From assembly GCA_947179485.1 (NCBI GenBank), contig OX359245.1, forward strand, positions 74,449,067 to 74,513,066: DNA of 64,000 nucleotides. The letters run 5' to 3'. Below are positions 1-11,681 of the stretch, piece by piece (the first letter of the stretch is position 1; each line of letters starts with the position of its first letter). The translations under genes and the position numbers were made by a program. The notes beneath the pieces are model-generated. The model had not been told where the DNA came from. It did no database searches and saw nothing but the letters and a program-made list of their open reading frames with translations. The stretch is from Allacma fusca (lineage: Eukaryota; Arthropoda; Collembola; Symphypleona; Sminthuridae).

Positions 1-30
1 CTAAGCAAGGATGAACACATAAAAATATAA

Positions 31-300
31 TCTAGAATCACCCAAAACGTCTCTTTATTGAATGGTTTATTATCCACGGCTTCTTCCCGCCAAAAGTTGA
101 CCCATCCATACTCGCGAAAATCGTATCGAAATGCTTTTCCATTTCGATAGAAATTTATTGATCTAGAAATCCTTTGCTCTCGCATTGGACAACATTGCGA
201 TACGATTTTCGCGCGTATGGATGGGTCAATTAATGACGGGAGGAGCCGTGGGTAATAAATCATTCACACGAAACATCCAAACGTCATGGGTGATTCTAGA
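31..300. mobile_element. Foldback MITE with about 100-bp inverted ends
   Basis: The two ends are inverted copies of each other for about 100 bases with scattered mismatches. Both begin TCTAGAATCACCCA and both contain GACCCATCCATAC followed by a shared CGAAAATCGTATCG stretch. Only about 70 bases of unique sequence separate the arms, and no ORF is present, so this is a non-autonomous foldback element. A target-site duplication is not clear and weak similarity continues past position 300, so the true left end may lie at or beyond the window edge. Confidence 0.7.
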
Positions 301-900
301 GTTATGCTGTTTATACACAGATATTTACATGGAATACTGCATATGCTGAGTTTCGAAGTGATTTTTTTTACAAATAAAAAAAATGTACTGTCAAATCACT
401 AAAAAGGTTTGCATGTCTCAGTATGGACTGATTTATTTTCAACTTTTTGAGTGATTTGAGAGTATTTTATTTCGAATGGGGGGGGGCAATTGCCCCCTTG
501 CCCCCCCCCTTGGCTACGCGCCTGAGTGTAATGATTGTAATTCTACGGAAGTTTAAGCCATAATGAAATCTCTGCTGGAAAGTTCTGTAAACCGATTCGA
601 TAAATTTTACGGAAGCAGCGCTAATGAATTTCTGAAAAATTTAACCCCGCAACAAAACAATATCGCTTTGAACAGGAACCTTTAGGTTGTTTTGAAATCA
701 CTTCAGATCTATTTAAGCAGACATTTTGATTTCAGTGATACTAATTTGTTTTGAAAATGAAACTACGAAATTTGAAATCAGAGAAATTCTTAGTATCCAT
801 GGCTTATTTACTAAATATTGTCGTTGTACTCGATATTAAATTAAACGAGGACCAACTGTACAGTGAAACTTGAGTTTTTTATTTTGATTTGTGATCGTGA
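301..900. other. Intergenic, repeat-derived tail at 478-532
   Basis: No gene is seen here. Bases 478-532 hold a G-run/C-run hairpin followed by TTGGCTACGCGCCTG. It looks like the end of a dispersed repeat, but I cannot assign it to a family. The remainder is AT-rich and lacks an extended ORF. Confidence 0.4.
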
Positions 901-914
901 GATCGGTCGGTGCA

Positions 915-1115
915 AAGTGTGCTGAGTTTTTTAAGAAAGATCAATGTCCTGAAGTATTCAAGCTTGTATCGTTTGTGCTATTAATTCCTGTTAGCAACGA
1001 CTTTGCAGAAAGTTATTTCAGCCTTTAATGAAAAAAGTTTGGACAACCGAGAGAAACTTAATGTCAACAAAACTTGTGAAGGTAGAGCTTCAAGTCAGGC
1101 TAATGTGCCCTTTTC
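915..1115 (+). pseudogene. hAT transposase C-terminal fragment
   Basis: Conceptual translation around 975-1015 gives LIPVSNDFAESYFSL. A second frame then gives MKKVWTTERNLMSTKL. Together these match the general pattern of the hAT dimerisation domain (PxSNxxxERxFSxxK followed by RNxL and an amphipathic helix), as in SCAND3/ZBED-type transposases. One single-base frame change separates the halves, and no longer transposase ORF is present upstream, so this is a decayed plain DNA-transposon remnant. The family assignment rests on motif recognition only. Confidence 0.55.
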
Positions 1116-1412
1116 ATGTTGTGAATTGGTTTCTTTTTTAACAAACCGAAAAACAAGAAAATGTTAGGTACCAAAAAGGCTGAAAAATACAATTAGGAAT
1201 CGTGTATACGTAAACAAAATTTAAAATTATTTTGTCCCGGAATTACGTTTCAAAAAAGTGGGAACCCTAATCCTAAGTAATATAATTCGTTACAATTAAT
1301 CCTAAGCCTCATAATAGTAACTATTAGGAATATTGTCCAGTAACTAAGTTATAATGCATTTGCTTGTAGTCAATGATTTTTGGCTGGAATCTCGAATCTC
1401 TCAACTTCTCAT

Positions 1413-2302
1413 TAGGGTTGGTCATACCGATATAACGATACGATATTATCGCTAATATCGTTCAATTTGGAGGAACGATATGCCACGATAATTCTCGTAT
1501 ATTTCACACGATATCTCGTGAAATTTTAATATCGTTCTAAGAAGGTATAATCGTCAAAAATTGCATGTTTAGGCCATCTGACGCATTTCATTCCCTAGAA
1601 AGTGTCATCTTAACCGGAAGGAGTGTTCGGAATGGTTCAATTCAGTTCAGGTTTTTCCCAATTCCGTTCAGTAAAAACTAGTTCAATTCATTCTAGTACA
1701 AAATTCGAAACTAAATTGAAAACAACGGTTTCCGCCGATAAACTTAAAGAATACGCTTTCTAAAAACGACAGCAGTATTTTCCAAGCGTACAACAAAAGT
1801 AAGTTAAGATAAAGAAACAAATCGTTATTTGGAGTATCTGGAGAGTTTGTAAACGGTTAGTTTTTTGCTAATATATTTGGGGCAGAATGATGCGTTTGAG
1901 CTTTAATTCAGAGACAACGTTCAATTCAAAGCTATGAATTGAATAATTCGATTTTTACTTTCTTGAATTGAATCAAAAAAGTAGTGAATTGAATTGAACA
2001 GAATTGAACTGAACCGAAAATTTCCAATTCAGAATTGAATTGGCCCGAGCACTAGAAGGAATGGTTAAACAATCATTTGGAAATGTAAATAACTGAAGCA
2101 TAATTTCGACTTATTTTTATTGCTTATGTAACTTTTAATCAATTAAATACTTATCGAATACTTTTTACTGCTTAAGTTCCTTGTTATTTCAATTTATATT
2201 TTATATCGTTTTTATCGTTCTAGCATATCGTTATCGGGTTTATATTTATGGACGATAACGATATTAACGATATTTCAAAAGTTAACGATATGGCCAACCC
2301 TA
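1413..2302. mobile_element. hAT-type non-autonomous element (CGATAT-repeat family)
   Basis: The element has terminal inverted repeats TAGGGTTGG...CCAACCCTA and a perfect 8-bp target duplication CTTCTCAT at 1405-1412 and 2303-2310. This is the hAT signature. The subterminal regions are filled with iterated AACGATAT-type words in both arms. There is no coding capacity. A paralogous segment at 24308-24315 carries a single CTTCTCAT followed by related flank (AGG-GCATG), which is consistent with an empty site. A smaller inverted-repeat element (about 1622-2053) is nested inside. Confidence 0.88.
1622..2053. mobile_element. Nested hAT-like MITE (GAATTGAAC-repeat)
   Basis: The left end AGTGTTCGG and right end CCGAGCACT are inverted and match the AGTGCTCGG termini of the elements at 19403 and 20845. 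The interior consists of iterated TTCAATTC/GAATTGAAC words. Flanks CGGAAGGA and TAGAAGGA may be a degenerate 8-bp duplication with two mismatches. It lies wholly inside the 1413-2302 element, so it inserted later. Confidence 0.5.
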
Positions 2303-2922
2303 CTTCTCATAGGGGCATGATGTCGTGTGCAAGTGGATCTTCATAGCTGTGACCCTATCGTTGTATGTACACCCGCCCGAAAATTTTCTATAGATTCCTA
2401 TAGTAGGCACCTACAGAAATTTGTATCGGAATTGGGGACGTTGAACTATAGTCGTTGCTGAGAAAGTTCCTATCGTCATTCCATGTGTCCTTATAGTTTC
2501 ACGACAGTTACCCATAGCGTATCATCGATAGGAAAATTAGAAATATTTCTTTACGTATTTAATTTTTATAATTTATTTAATTTTATGAATTCGATAGTTA
2601 TAAACTTTGTCCTGAAAAAATTACCTAATCAACTAAGAATCAGTTATTCATCATGAATCTTCTTTATCACTTTTATTTCCGTATAAATTTTCAGTCATTA
2701 ACAGAAGCTATAATACTTATCAACTGAATGGTTATATTAGCAACAATTTTAGACAATGATTTTTTTATCCTTTTCCGGGCATCCGTGCATATGTTGGCGA
2801 CACGTTTTTCAAACTGAACCATTTTGAGTGGCTGGTCATTCAACTTGCACTACTTGATTGTAAAATCTAATTAAATTGAAAGAAAATGTTCATCAGAATT
2901 AGTTCCAAACAATCCGTAAGAA

Positions 2923-4256
2923 TCAAATGGGTTTAGACACTGAACGTCTGTTATAAATTATCAAAGCTTTGAAGTTTCGAGGATCCAACCTTGGTTTCTG
3001 ACTTCCATCTTTGTATCGTGGGCCGGTAACTGATGAATTTGCAATCTCATCCAGAGTAAATAAACCTGACTTTTCCATTAACTTGGGGAGAAAAATTCCT
3101 GGATTGTGGCGGTAATCGATTTTTAAATCCAACAAAATTCTTTTGGAAACCAGTATTACATCCCCGATGTCAACAGTAATTTCTTCAGCTTCATTATTCC
3201 GAGCTATTTCGGCTACATTAAAAACATTTGAAGGTACTGATACAAGCACCGAACGTACACATTCAATTCTAAATTCCGCAAAGCCTCACAATTTGCCTAT
3301 AATTAAACCAACGCAGTGTATAGATTAAACATTTTAATTTAATAAGTGTCCAGTAAATGTTTGAAGCCATTTTATTTCTGCGGATTTTGGTCAAAAGCTC
3401 GCACGTTTTTTTATATTAAGGAATTTAAAAACTTCATTGCAACTTTTTGATGCATCGGTCCTGTTTACGAAGTTTTAGTTGCAGGGCTTGAATAATCTTA
3501 TCTTGTTCGTCCAGCGCTTCGGAGTTTGTGTAGTTTTCAGTACTTTCTTCTACATCGGAAAGCAAACCAATTAGTTCCTCCTGTCCACCTTGAAAATTCT
3601 CTTCAACATTGTCTTCAGCGGTCGGCTGACAATCGAGATTTTCCTGGGGTTCCAGAAATAATTATGATTATGTACATAAAATAAAAAAACAGGTGCAACA
3701 CTTGTATTACCTGCTGAACGCCCTCAAACTCTTCTAGTCGAAACGTCTGAAAACATCGTTTATTAAATTATTAGTTGGTGGTAATTGTTTGATTACTATA
3801 GAGAATACAGCAACGCTTTAAAACCTAGCAGTACCTTTGGCTGTGCAATCTCTTCTGAATTGGTGCCTTTTCGTTTATTCAATCTCTTTAAAGTCCGACC
3901 TTTACATGGACGTTCCGCATTTTCCAAAATAGATAATTCAGAGGCTTTACATGCCAGGTCAGCCACAACCTTGCTTATCTTAGCTGGTGAACCTGAAAGT
4001 GTAATAAGTTAACATGAACTAACCAAATTGAGATTATATATAACATTAACCGTATAATTTATATTTTACCAACTTGAAGAACCTTTCCTGTGGAAGTCTC
4101 CTCAAGAGATTTATCCAACTGAATTTCAAAAATTTGTTCCAAAAGTTCAGATTCACTTGCAATAACTGCCGCATCGTATTTAATTCAGGGAATTTTAACT
4201 AAAGAATAATTATTTGGCTCGTCCGACCATTCTATTGCATTGTATTTTTTGTTCAT
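2923..4256 (-). pseudogene. BEN-domain gene carried by the transposon, one nonsense codon
   Basis: At least five exons can be read on the - strand. They are 4256-4070 (ATG in a CCACCATG context), 3992-3835, 3746-3711, 3643 to about 3434, and a last exon ending at 2923. Donors and acceptors are GT-AG and phases agree for the first four. The last exon encodes a BEN-like domain: a strand region (DIGDVILVSK), then KSGLFTLDEIANSSVTG and KPRLDPRNFKALI, matching the BEN pattern of an F-x-eel-xx-S-xTG loop followed by a KPxLDP helix. The preceding exon ends in a short Q/L/K-rich coiled coil. BEN domains bind DNA and mediate protein contacts. Exon 1 has an in-frame TGA about 24 codons in, and the junction into the BEN exon is unclear, so this copy is probably not functional. 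Confidence 0.62.
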
Positions 4257-4599
4257 GGTGGCAAAATATTGCATGTGAATAGTTTACAATTCCGGCAGGT
4301 ACTGGTTATTTAAACTTCAATTAGAGCATGTCCCCGCCTGATTCGTACTTACCGCCTCCAACGACAAATCGCGAATTTCACAACGCCGCCCCTTTTAAAA
4401 TTTCACATAAAATGAATAATGTACTTCTCAAATATACAATGTTATTTGATAGTCTATCTGCATTATACTTGAAACATTATAGATTCAACATTTTCTTCAA
4501 AATTTCTTATTTTCCATTATTTCAAAAATTCGCAGGAAATAAAACCAGTGTAGTTTTACAACTAAAAACAGTGTTGACACTACTAATATGAGCATTTAA

Positions 4600-6977
4600 A
4601 TAAATTAGTTAGATTGGGTAAAATAAGGAAGCACCGGTTTTATTGGAAATCAAGAGCACCCCGACAAACTCTTTGGAACAGGAAAAACCGCAACAAACAT
4701 GTATTTAATTCAGCTGGAACTTCCGAAGTAGCCAGTCATATCGATGAATCGGATTTTAGTAATACAGAGAATTTTTCGGTTACGGGTACATTATTTTAAC
4801 GCCTTTTATATTGTTAGTTATTTAAGAAAATACAAGGGCAAATATCAAAATTCCATATTTGTCAGGGGTCGGATTTTTGTGGGATGACGGGAAAATTCTG
4901 CCCTGGGAAAAAATATTTCTGGCAGGGAAAATCTCAAAGGGGAGGGATTTATTTTAATGAAAAGGGATTTTTAAATTCCCGACCGTTTTTGGCAGTGATT
5001 TTTAAATATTTTGGTGTGCTTGAGGGACATTTGTTATTCAAGCAGGGATTTTTAGATTGGTTGGCCTATTTTAGCAGAAATTTCATCTCTTGTTTTTTTG
5101 CCAACCGGGATTTTGAAAACCTTTCACCTTTTTTCAGTAGGGATTTTTGAAATCATTGGGGACCTCCCAGCAGGGAGATAATATTCAGCAGGGAAATTCG
5201 GAAATTATCTTCCAGGGAGATTTACAAAAATCCGACCTTTGATATTTGTCACCGGTAAATAAATTATTAACATTTACTTTAGGTGATGTTATTGGGGAGG
5301 ACGGTTGGGACATCTCAAGTGTATCCAGTTTAGAAAGTCAAAACAATTTACAATTTTCCGACGTCGATTGTTCCACTGACAGTGACTCCACTTGTGACAA
5401 TACCGACAAAACCATCTTGCGTCATGATCCAATCTATGAAGGAGCTCAAATTTCTTTGAAAGAGAGTGTATAATTATCTATGGTCTTTGCAAGAAAGGAC
5501 AGTTTATCCCATGAACTCACGAAAGATCTGTTAGGCCTAATATCAATTCATTTACCAAAATCAGTTAAGTACCCAAGAAGTTGTTACAAGCATGAAAAGG
5601 CCCTAAACATTCCAAACATCCCGTCCAAGAAACATTTTTACTACGATGAACGGCACGAACTTGACGCAGGTGTGTGTAGCAAATGCTTGACAGATTTTGA
5701 TGAAGACATTTTAAAACAAAAAGGGCAATATTTTGTCATCTATGATATACGCTATCAGGTTCAACAGGTGTTAAAACATCCGAACGTCAAAGAGCACTTA
5801 ACTAAAAATATTCTATCCAAGTTACAACTTGAAGAAAATGAACTCCGAGGTGTGTACGGTTCCAAATATACTGATATTTTGAAAGACTGGAATTTGTCCG
5901 GGACTATAAATACTGATGGCGTGCCAGTTTTCAAATCATCGAAATATTCTTTCTGGCCAGTTTTGCTCACCATAGATGAATTGCCATATTTAGTGAGGAA
6001 CACGAACATTGTGTTGTGTGGCCTATGGTGCGGTTCGAATAAAATCGACGTAAAACTGGTATTTCCTAAATTAGTAGTTCAAGTTAACGATTTATTTGCT
6101 ATTAGAATAGTTTGGAAAACTTCTTTGGGGGAAGTGTGTTTAAGCCACTTCTTTGTGAATAAGTGCAGTGTTGATGCAGTTGCTCGATGTTTGGTGCAAG
6201 GTATGATGCAATTTAATGGTATGTATGGATGTGGTCAATGCAAGGATAAAGGTGTGGTTATTAAAAAGGGTAGGGGTCGGTGCATGATTTACAAAACAAT
6301 CCGTAATATTCCCATTCGAACGGATATTGAGCATCGAGAAACGGTTTCCTTCAACGCCACATTATTAAAACATATATCAAATGCTAATTCAGTGGCTTTG
6401 CAAGTTTCAAGAAGATTTACCATTGACACACAAGCCAAATATTGTGGTCAAAGGGTTTTTACTAACGATGAAGCTTTAAATTTGTTTGGTTCCATAACAA
6501 AAGTGCCTAAAATGTCGACACATATATATAATTTATTTTATACACAACCTCCCTATAAAGTTGTCGATGTAAGTGAAAGCATTTTTCAGAAGTGCTCCGA
6601 TTTTTGCCTACCTGGAACTATTCACTCCGCAGTCTGCTATTATTGAGGGTTATCTGTTCAAGGATAAAGAAACGGAAAAACTAGCAGACTGCTATGTTCG
6701 TGTTAGCAGTACTTCGTTAGGGAAGGTTGTAAATTTTTTGCATATTGAATGTAATTGTGTATCGCCTTGCGAATGTACCAAGCAGCTTGCAGTGGTTGAA
6801 GTATTTCGGGTTCAAAAACTCATTTTTTTAGAATTTGGCTACCATTGCAGCAGATCGGTTCAAAAGAGGGAAAAAGTAATAAGTATATGCAAATTAACCA
6901 GCGATAAGTTTTTCAAAATAGAGTATGATGATAATTTTTTCTTCTTGAATGTGTGCAACTTATTTGAAATCGATTAA
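4600..6977 (+). pseudogene. Tnp2-like transposase of the CACTA-like element
   Basis: The main ORF is 5480-6646 and continues in the same frame from 5246-5473, with only a TAA at 5471-5473 between them. An upstream ORF (about 4614-4799) may join by a donor near 4789 and the acceptor at about 5281. The protein has INTDGVPVFKSSKYSFWPV and then LTIDELPYLVR...LCGLWCG, the DG...S..S.WPV.LT...LP pattern of Tnp2-type (Transposase_21) enzymes. It also has paired cysteines (CSKC; CGQC) that may bind zinc. The C-terminal continuation is in another frame (6573-6977). A short intron of about 63 bases (GTAAGT near 6568 to CAG near 6630) could explain that change. The in-frame TAA suggests inactivity. Confidence 0.68.
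4865..5243. mobile_element. hAT-like MITE nested in the CACTA-like element
   Basis: Inverted GGTCGGATTTTTGT/ACAAAAATCCGACC ends lie next to an 8-bp ATTTGTCA direct repeat (4857-4864 and 5244-5251). The interior iterates AGGGATTTTT-type words. It sits between the putative first transposase exon and the acceptor at about 5281, so it may have been tolerated within an intron. The right terminus carries a few extra bases (TTTGAT), so its edge may be off slightly. Confidence 0.65.
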
Positions 6978-7307
6978 TTGTAATTGTCACTTATTGTACA
7001 TGCCTTAATTTGCAACCACCATGATTCAAATAAATTTGAATAAATAATTTTTTGGCTAATCCCGTGGTCATTTAAATTTTTATAAATCATTATAACATTC
7101 GAAATTTGGTTTTTATTGGAAAAAGTTATTTGAAGAATTTTTAGCGGAACCTAATGTTTATTGTTTAAAAACATATATTGCAGGTCTATATGCGCCTATA
7201 AAGATCAGATGCTAACTATGGATGACTATCGTCACTTATAGGAAACATTTTCTAGGTTCCTATGAAACAAAATTCCTATAGTATCCTAAGCTGTATTTTC
7301 ACACGGG

Positions 7308-8081
7308 CAAATACAAAATTACTGATACGCTTTATGCTGAAATGACCCATGCAATTATGAATGATCACAAAAATTCCAATATTCCAAATATAGACCTATC
7401 CACCGAAAACTATCAATAAATTGATCAAGTTAGCACAGGAAAGTCATTGTTAAAGCTAAGCAATGTACGTACCAATTGATTGTACAAATCACAGATATTA
7501 TGATGCCCTTATGAACAAAAGTAGGAATATTTGGTAGCTTTAGAATTCATTAGTTACATATTATTACCAAATGATATCGTAAACATCCTGTGAAATAAAT
7601 TTGTACGGTATTTTATAACTTTTGAAGAACAAATAATTCAATAGTTCTCTGTGTTACGAATTTCGGGCAAGTTTGGGGACTTTGGGTATCTGGAACAAAC
7701 ATGAAAATGATTCTGAAAAGAACGAAGTTCCGATCTTGACATTTTTGCATTACCGTCTGGCGTTTCTAAAAATATTTCCAACAGCTCCGTTTGTATTAAT
7801 TTGAAAGGTTTATATTTGAGTCTACTATTGCCTTTGAAATTTCAAACATTTTTGTCATAACAAAAAACGGTAACTCCTGGTAGCAAGATTTCCGGTTCTT
7901 AAATATCAACGGTTTGTTGTTACAAGATATAAGCCTTTGGTGGAAACAGTTTGTTTCTATTATTTTATCACAAAACGTTTGGGCACCACGGATTTCGAGT
8001 TGTAGCCATCTTACCCAATAAAACAAACATTGAATTTTTTCAAGCTTGAAGTTGAGAAAATAATACTTTTATTAACACATA
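7308..8081. repeat. Duplicated block downstream of Gr1 (pairs with 26117-26870)
   Basis: Collinear similarity with the segment downstream of Gr3 is obvious. Shared words include AATTATGAATGATCA, GACCTAT..ATCGAAAACTATCAA, AAGTTCCGATCTTG and TTTTTGCATTACCGTCTG. No ORF of interest is present. The block is the 3' flank of the receptor duplication unit and carries the target sites of the CACTA-like and pogo-like insertions. Confidence 0.75.
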
Positions 8082-9391
8082 TCACCCGTGAGAACTGATC
8101 AGCAGTGTAGCGACGGCCCTGATAATGAAATCAATAAAGATTGGCGTGGACTCTCTCTCCATTGTATGAAAGCCTCCAACTTTAATCCCTATATTCTCAA
8201 TGGATATGACTTGCTTCTTAATCATTGAAGCATCCTTCTTAGACATTCCGACTAACTTGGAACATCCGACTAACTCATTTTTTAATGTTTTCAAACATTC
8301 AGGGATGATAAAGGCTTTTCCGAATGTGGCTGTAAAGATGAAAGTCGCGTATAAGGCGACACCGAAGGAGAACAATGCTCAACCTGGATGATCTGAAAAC
8401 GATTTGATACCCACAAACAAGGACAACACCGAGACAATTAAGAAGGTTTGCTTAATGCCGTAGACTACTGAGGAATAACCTAAGTTGAATAATCTGACGA
8501 AAGTTTCCACGTATCTGCTTTGAGCATAGCAACGCTTTATAGAAAGCTTCGTTGAAGTCTGCTTCCTGTAAAAACAATTTTTTGTGTAATAAGAAGAAAT
8601 TGAAGTGAATTGTAAGAAAGTATATCCTTAACATTTGCAAGACGTTTGTTGTTATTAATTATATGTAACTACTGTCATTAATATGAACATATATTCTCTG
8701 CTTTATTCTTATAAAGAGTAAATAATCTTGCAAATGGACAATTTCACCATACGTTTCAATAATAATGCATACCTCAACAAGAGCAACTCGTAATGCAAAA
8801 TATGCGTTATCTTCTCCAAAACGAGTAGCATGTTTTCCAGTCCAAACAAGGCACTCAGCGCTACCGAATGTAATATCACGGTATCATGGACAAAGAAAAA
8901 TACGTAAGACCAAGGAGTTTGCCATGACTCCGGCAGCAAATGGTAAACCAGTAGTTTTGTGCAGATGCAGGCTATCAATACCAGCATTGCATTAATAAAA
9001 AGAAAGCCAGTTGGCGAAATCAGGATGGCAACTAGTTCTTTCCCAGAATATCGCTTCCAATGTTTGCGTTGTGTTGACTCTATGGTAAAGATTTTTCAGG
9101 AATTTTTAACCGCTACACATTTAAGGTTCATCATAAAGTAATTGGTTTAAAAGATAAGAACATGCTTAGCAAACACCGAAAATAACTATGACCAACATTT
9201 ATTCAAGGTGTCGTTTGTAGTGGGCATTGGCACATCGATATAGCTATACGGTATTATAGTCCATACCGTACATTTTTAGGAACGATATTGAACGGCATTA
9301 ATCATAAACTGAACGATCGATCTGCCGTTTCCGTATTGTAAATACATTGCTCAATTTCAGAAAATGGTACATACACGGTAACCCTCTCACG

Positions 9392-10310
9392 CATACTTGC
9401 ACTCGTTCAGTTCATAAAGTGGTGAACTGAACTGGACTAGCTCATATTTTCATTGTTTCTGAATGAACTTGAACGAACTAGCTAAATGCAAAATTTTGAT
9501 TGAATGAACTTGAATTGAACTCAGCAGAACTTATTATGAATGTGAACGAACGTTCATAGTACGTTCACGTAACACAAACTGAACTGAATTGAACTTAAGA
9601 GTTCGGGTTTGAATATAAACTTTTATATTCGTGAACGCAACACGAATATGATCTACCTCTAAATTTCATGGCCATATATTTTATAGTTGTAATCTCAAAA
9701 CCTAGCACGCTGGTTTTTGACTATTCATTTCAATGACATCAAATCACAAATCAAAGAAATAGTTATTTACAAGAAAACCGGTATCATACATTTAATAACG
9801 CCTATTTGGCACATTTTGGATGAAATCGTATGAATTAAAACGGGCAATGATTGTAAGCATATTTATATGATTTATTAACTTGAAATAGCTTGGGATTCTT
9901 AGATTCATCGTTTGCCAGAAAGCTCAAAGTCAATACTGCTTTCAAAACAAATGAGATTTGAAAGTAGTTATCTAATCAGTCATTTAGCGAAAAATCGTGC
10001 TTTAGTCAAAGTACAAAGTCAGCTATAAAAATATAACTAAATTCCACTTAAATGTAAGGTAAATGACTAACTAATTGGCTTGCTAATGAAAGATAAAGTG
10101 AACTGAACCGAACGACTTAAAAGTATATAATGAATTGAATTGAACTTTGAAAAATACTGAACTGAACGTAACGACTGGAAAGTACGCAGTAAATTGAACT
10201 GAACTACGACAGGCTTTGGACAACGGGAACTGAACTTATCTGAACGGCACGAAACATTTGGGGATGTGAATGGAACTGAATTTGAACTTTGAACCAAAAC
10301 TGCAAGTATG
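9392..10310. mobile_element. hAT-type MITE in Gr1 intron 1 (GAACTGAAC-repeat)
   Basis: The termini CATACTTGCA...TGCAAGTATG are flanked by a perfect 8-bp duplication CTCTCACG (9384-9391 and 10311-10318). The interior is made of GAACTGAAC/GTTCAGTTC words in both arms. The paralogous position in Gr3 intron 1 (29393-29400, CTCTCAAG) has no insertion. A degenerate partial relative lies at about 35070-35350. Confidence 0.85.
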
Positions 10311-10948
10311 CTCTCACGATTGCACTTGAAAACATGGCTTGTATGTGTTTAAACGTTAACACATCCGTGAGAATGCTCGCAAAAACTATTTCAACGGAAT
10401 CAGGTTACTTATTGAAAGGAGAACAGCAGGCAGCGTGAACAGTGCGAACGATTGTTACAATCAATCGCATTAGTCAGCTTACCGACGTGTCAGTGGTTAA
10501 TATTATAGTTCGTTCCAATAAAATTAAAACGTTTGCTCCAATTCGGACAAAAAAATGGTTCCATAAACCGGGGGTTATTTAAGGGGACTTTGCACATGCT
10601 GAGCTCCAGAAACTTATTTTAATTCTTCTGAAAGTATAATTTATTTGTTGGGAAAATAGACTGAATCATTCGTTGATTTATATTAGTACTGTTGTTCACC
10701 GAAGAAAATTTAAATCACAATCGCAATTTCCAGTTATTGAGACTGAATTTTGTTTCTTACAGTCAAAGACAATACTAGCCAATCCCAATGAAAACAATCT
10801 TTATATCGTCCTTCGTATTTTAAACATCAACGACATGCTAATGCATAATTTGATGTAATGGCATCCTCGCTATAGAGACAAAATTACATACAACAATATG
10901 ATTGCAATCCCAATTAGCGAGTTTACAGACGCTCAATCCTTTATTACA

Positions 10949-11681
10949 GTAAAACCTGCATATAATGGTTTTCCTAGGGACGCCCAAATTTGACCACTAT
11001 AGACAGGGACCACTGTATAAGCATATAATGGTCAGACGTCTCTACATAAACACATACATACAGGTATACCATGACGAATCCCTGCAAGTTTTAATTGCAT
11101 ACGGTATTTAAAATCAGCAATTTAATACTTTTAAAATTAATCACTGATATTTTTCTGCATCAGACTTCGAATGTTCATTTTTGCAATGAATACTGTAATA
11201 ACTGATAAACGCTGCAGTGACTTTCATAACACACTGTCTCTTGAGACAGGTGTGAGGGCTGCAATTAAAAGTAAGTACTTCAATGCATCAACCAGAAGCA
11301 TAGTACTTAAATATACTGATAATGGAATCAATGAATTAACATTTAATACATATACATACAATATAGGACCTCTGAAAATAAAAGCGTGGTTCAAATGCAA
11401 AATTGAACTAAAGTCAAGCAGCTGTGCCATTGGTTGCGGGTTGCGCGAGTTTTATCCTATCGTTCTGACTGGTGGACCACAATATACCGGTATTTCCAGC
11501 TGTATTTTTAACCGAAGGGGATTGATCATTAGAACACTATGAGCAGGTTACCACTATAGAAAACCAATATATAGAGCGAATTCCCTATGATAAAGGATAG
11601 GACGTGGGACCGGGGATCAAAACTTGACCACTAATGACAGGATACCATTATATGAACGGCCATTATATACCGGTTTTACTG
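10949..11681. mobile_element. pogo/Tc1-like MITE in Gr1 intron 1
   Basis: Inverted termini CAGTAAAACC...GGTTTTACTG continue as subterminal similarity (TATAATGG/CCATTATA). The left flank is TA and the right flank is TG, so the expected TA duplication is only half preserved. Neither Gr2 nor Gr3 carries it between the CGAGTTTACAGACGCT landmark and exon 1. The 372-base ORF inside (11171-11542) shows no recognisable domain and I regard it as chance. Confidence 0.65.

Larger units (their letters stand above)
2372..7307. mobile_element. CACTA/EnSpm-like DNA transposon, about 4.9 kb
   Basis: The ends are related 13-bp inverted repeats, CCCGCCCGAAAAT on the left and the complement of CCCGTGTGAAAAT on the right. 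The flank is a 2-bp CA duplication (2370-2371 and 7308-7309). The paralogous copy near 26115-26125 reads straight through (TGTACAAAT), which supports both boundaries and the CA duplication. Inside are a Tnp2-like transposase on the + strand (about 4600-6977) and a BEN-domain gene on the - strand (2923-4256), plus a nested hAT MITE. The short TSD and the transposase type point to the CMC group. The termini do not start with the canonical CACTA, so the exact superfamily is an inference. Confidence 0.8.

Noticed and set aside
11171-11542. 123-codon ORF in the pogo-like MITE
   Set aside because: There is no transposase motif, and the element is far too short to be autonomous.
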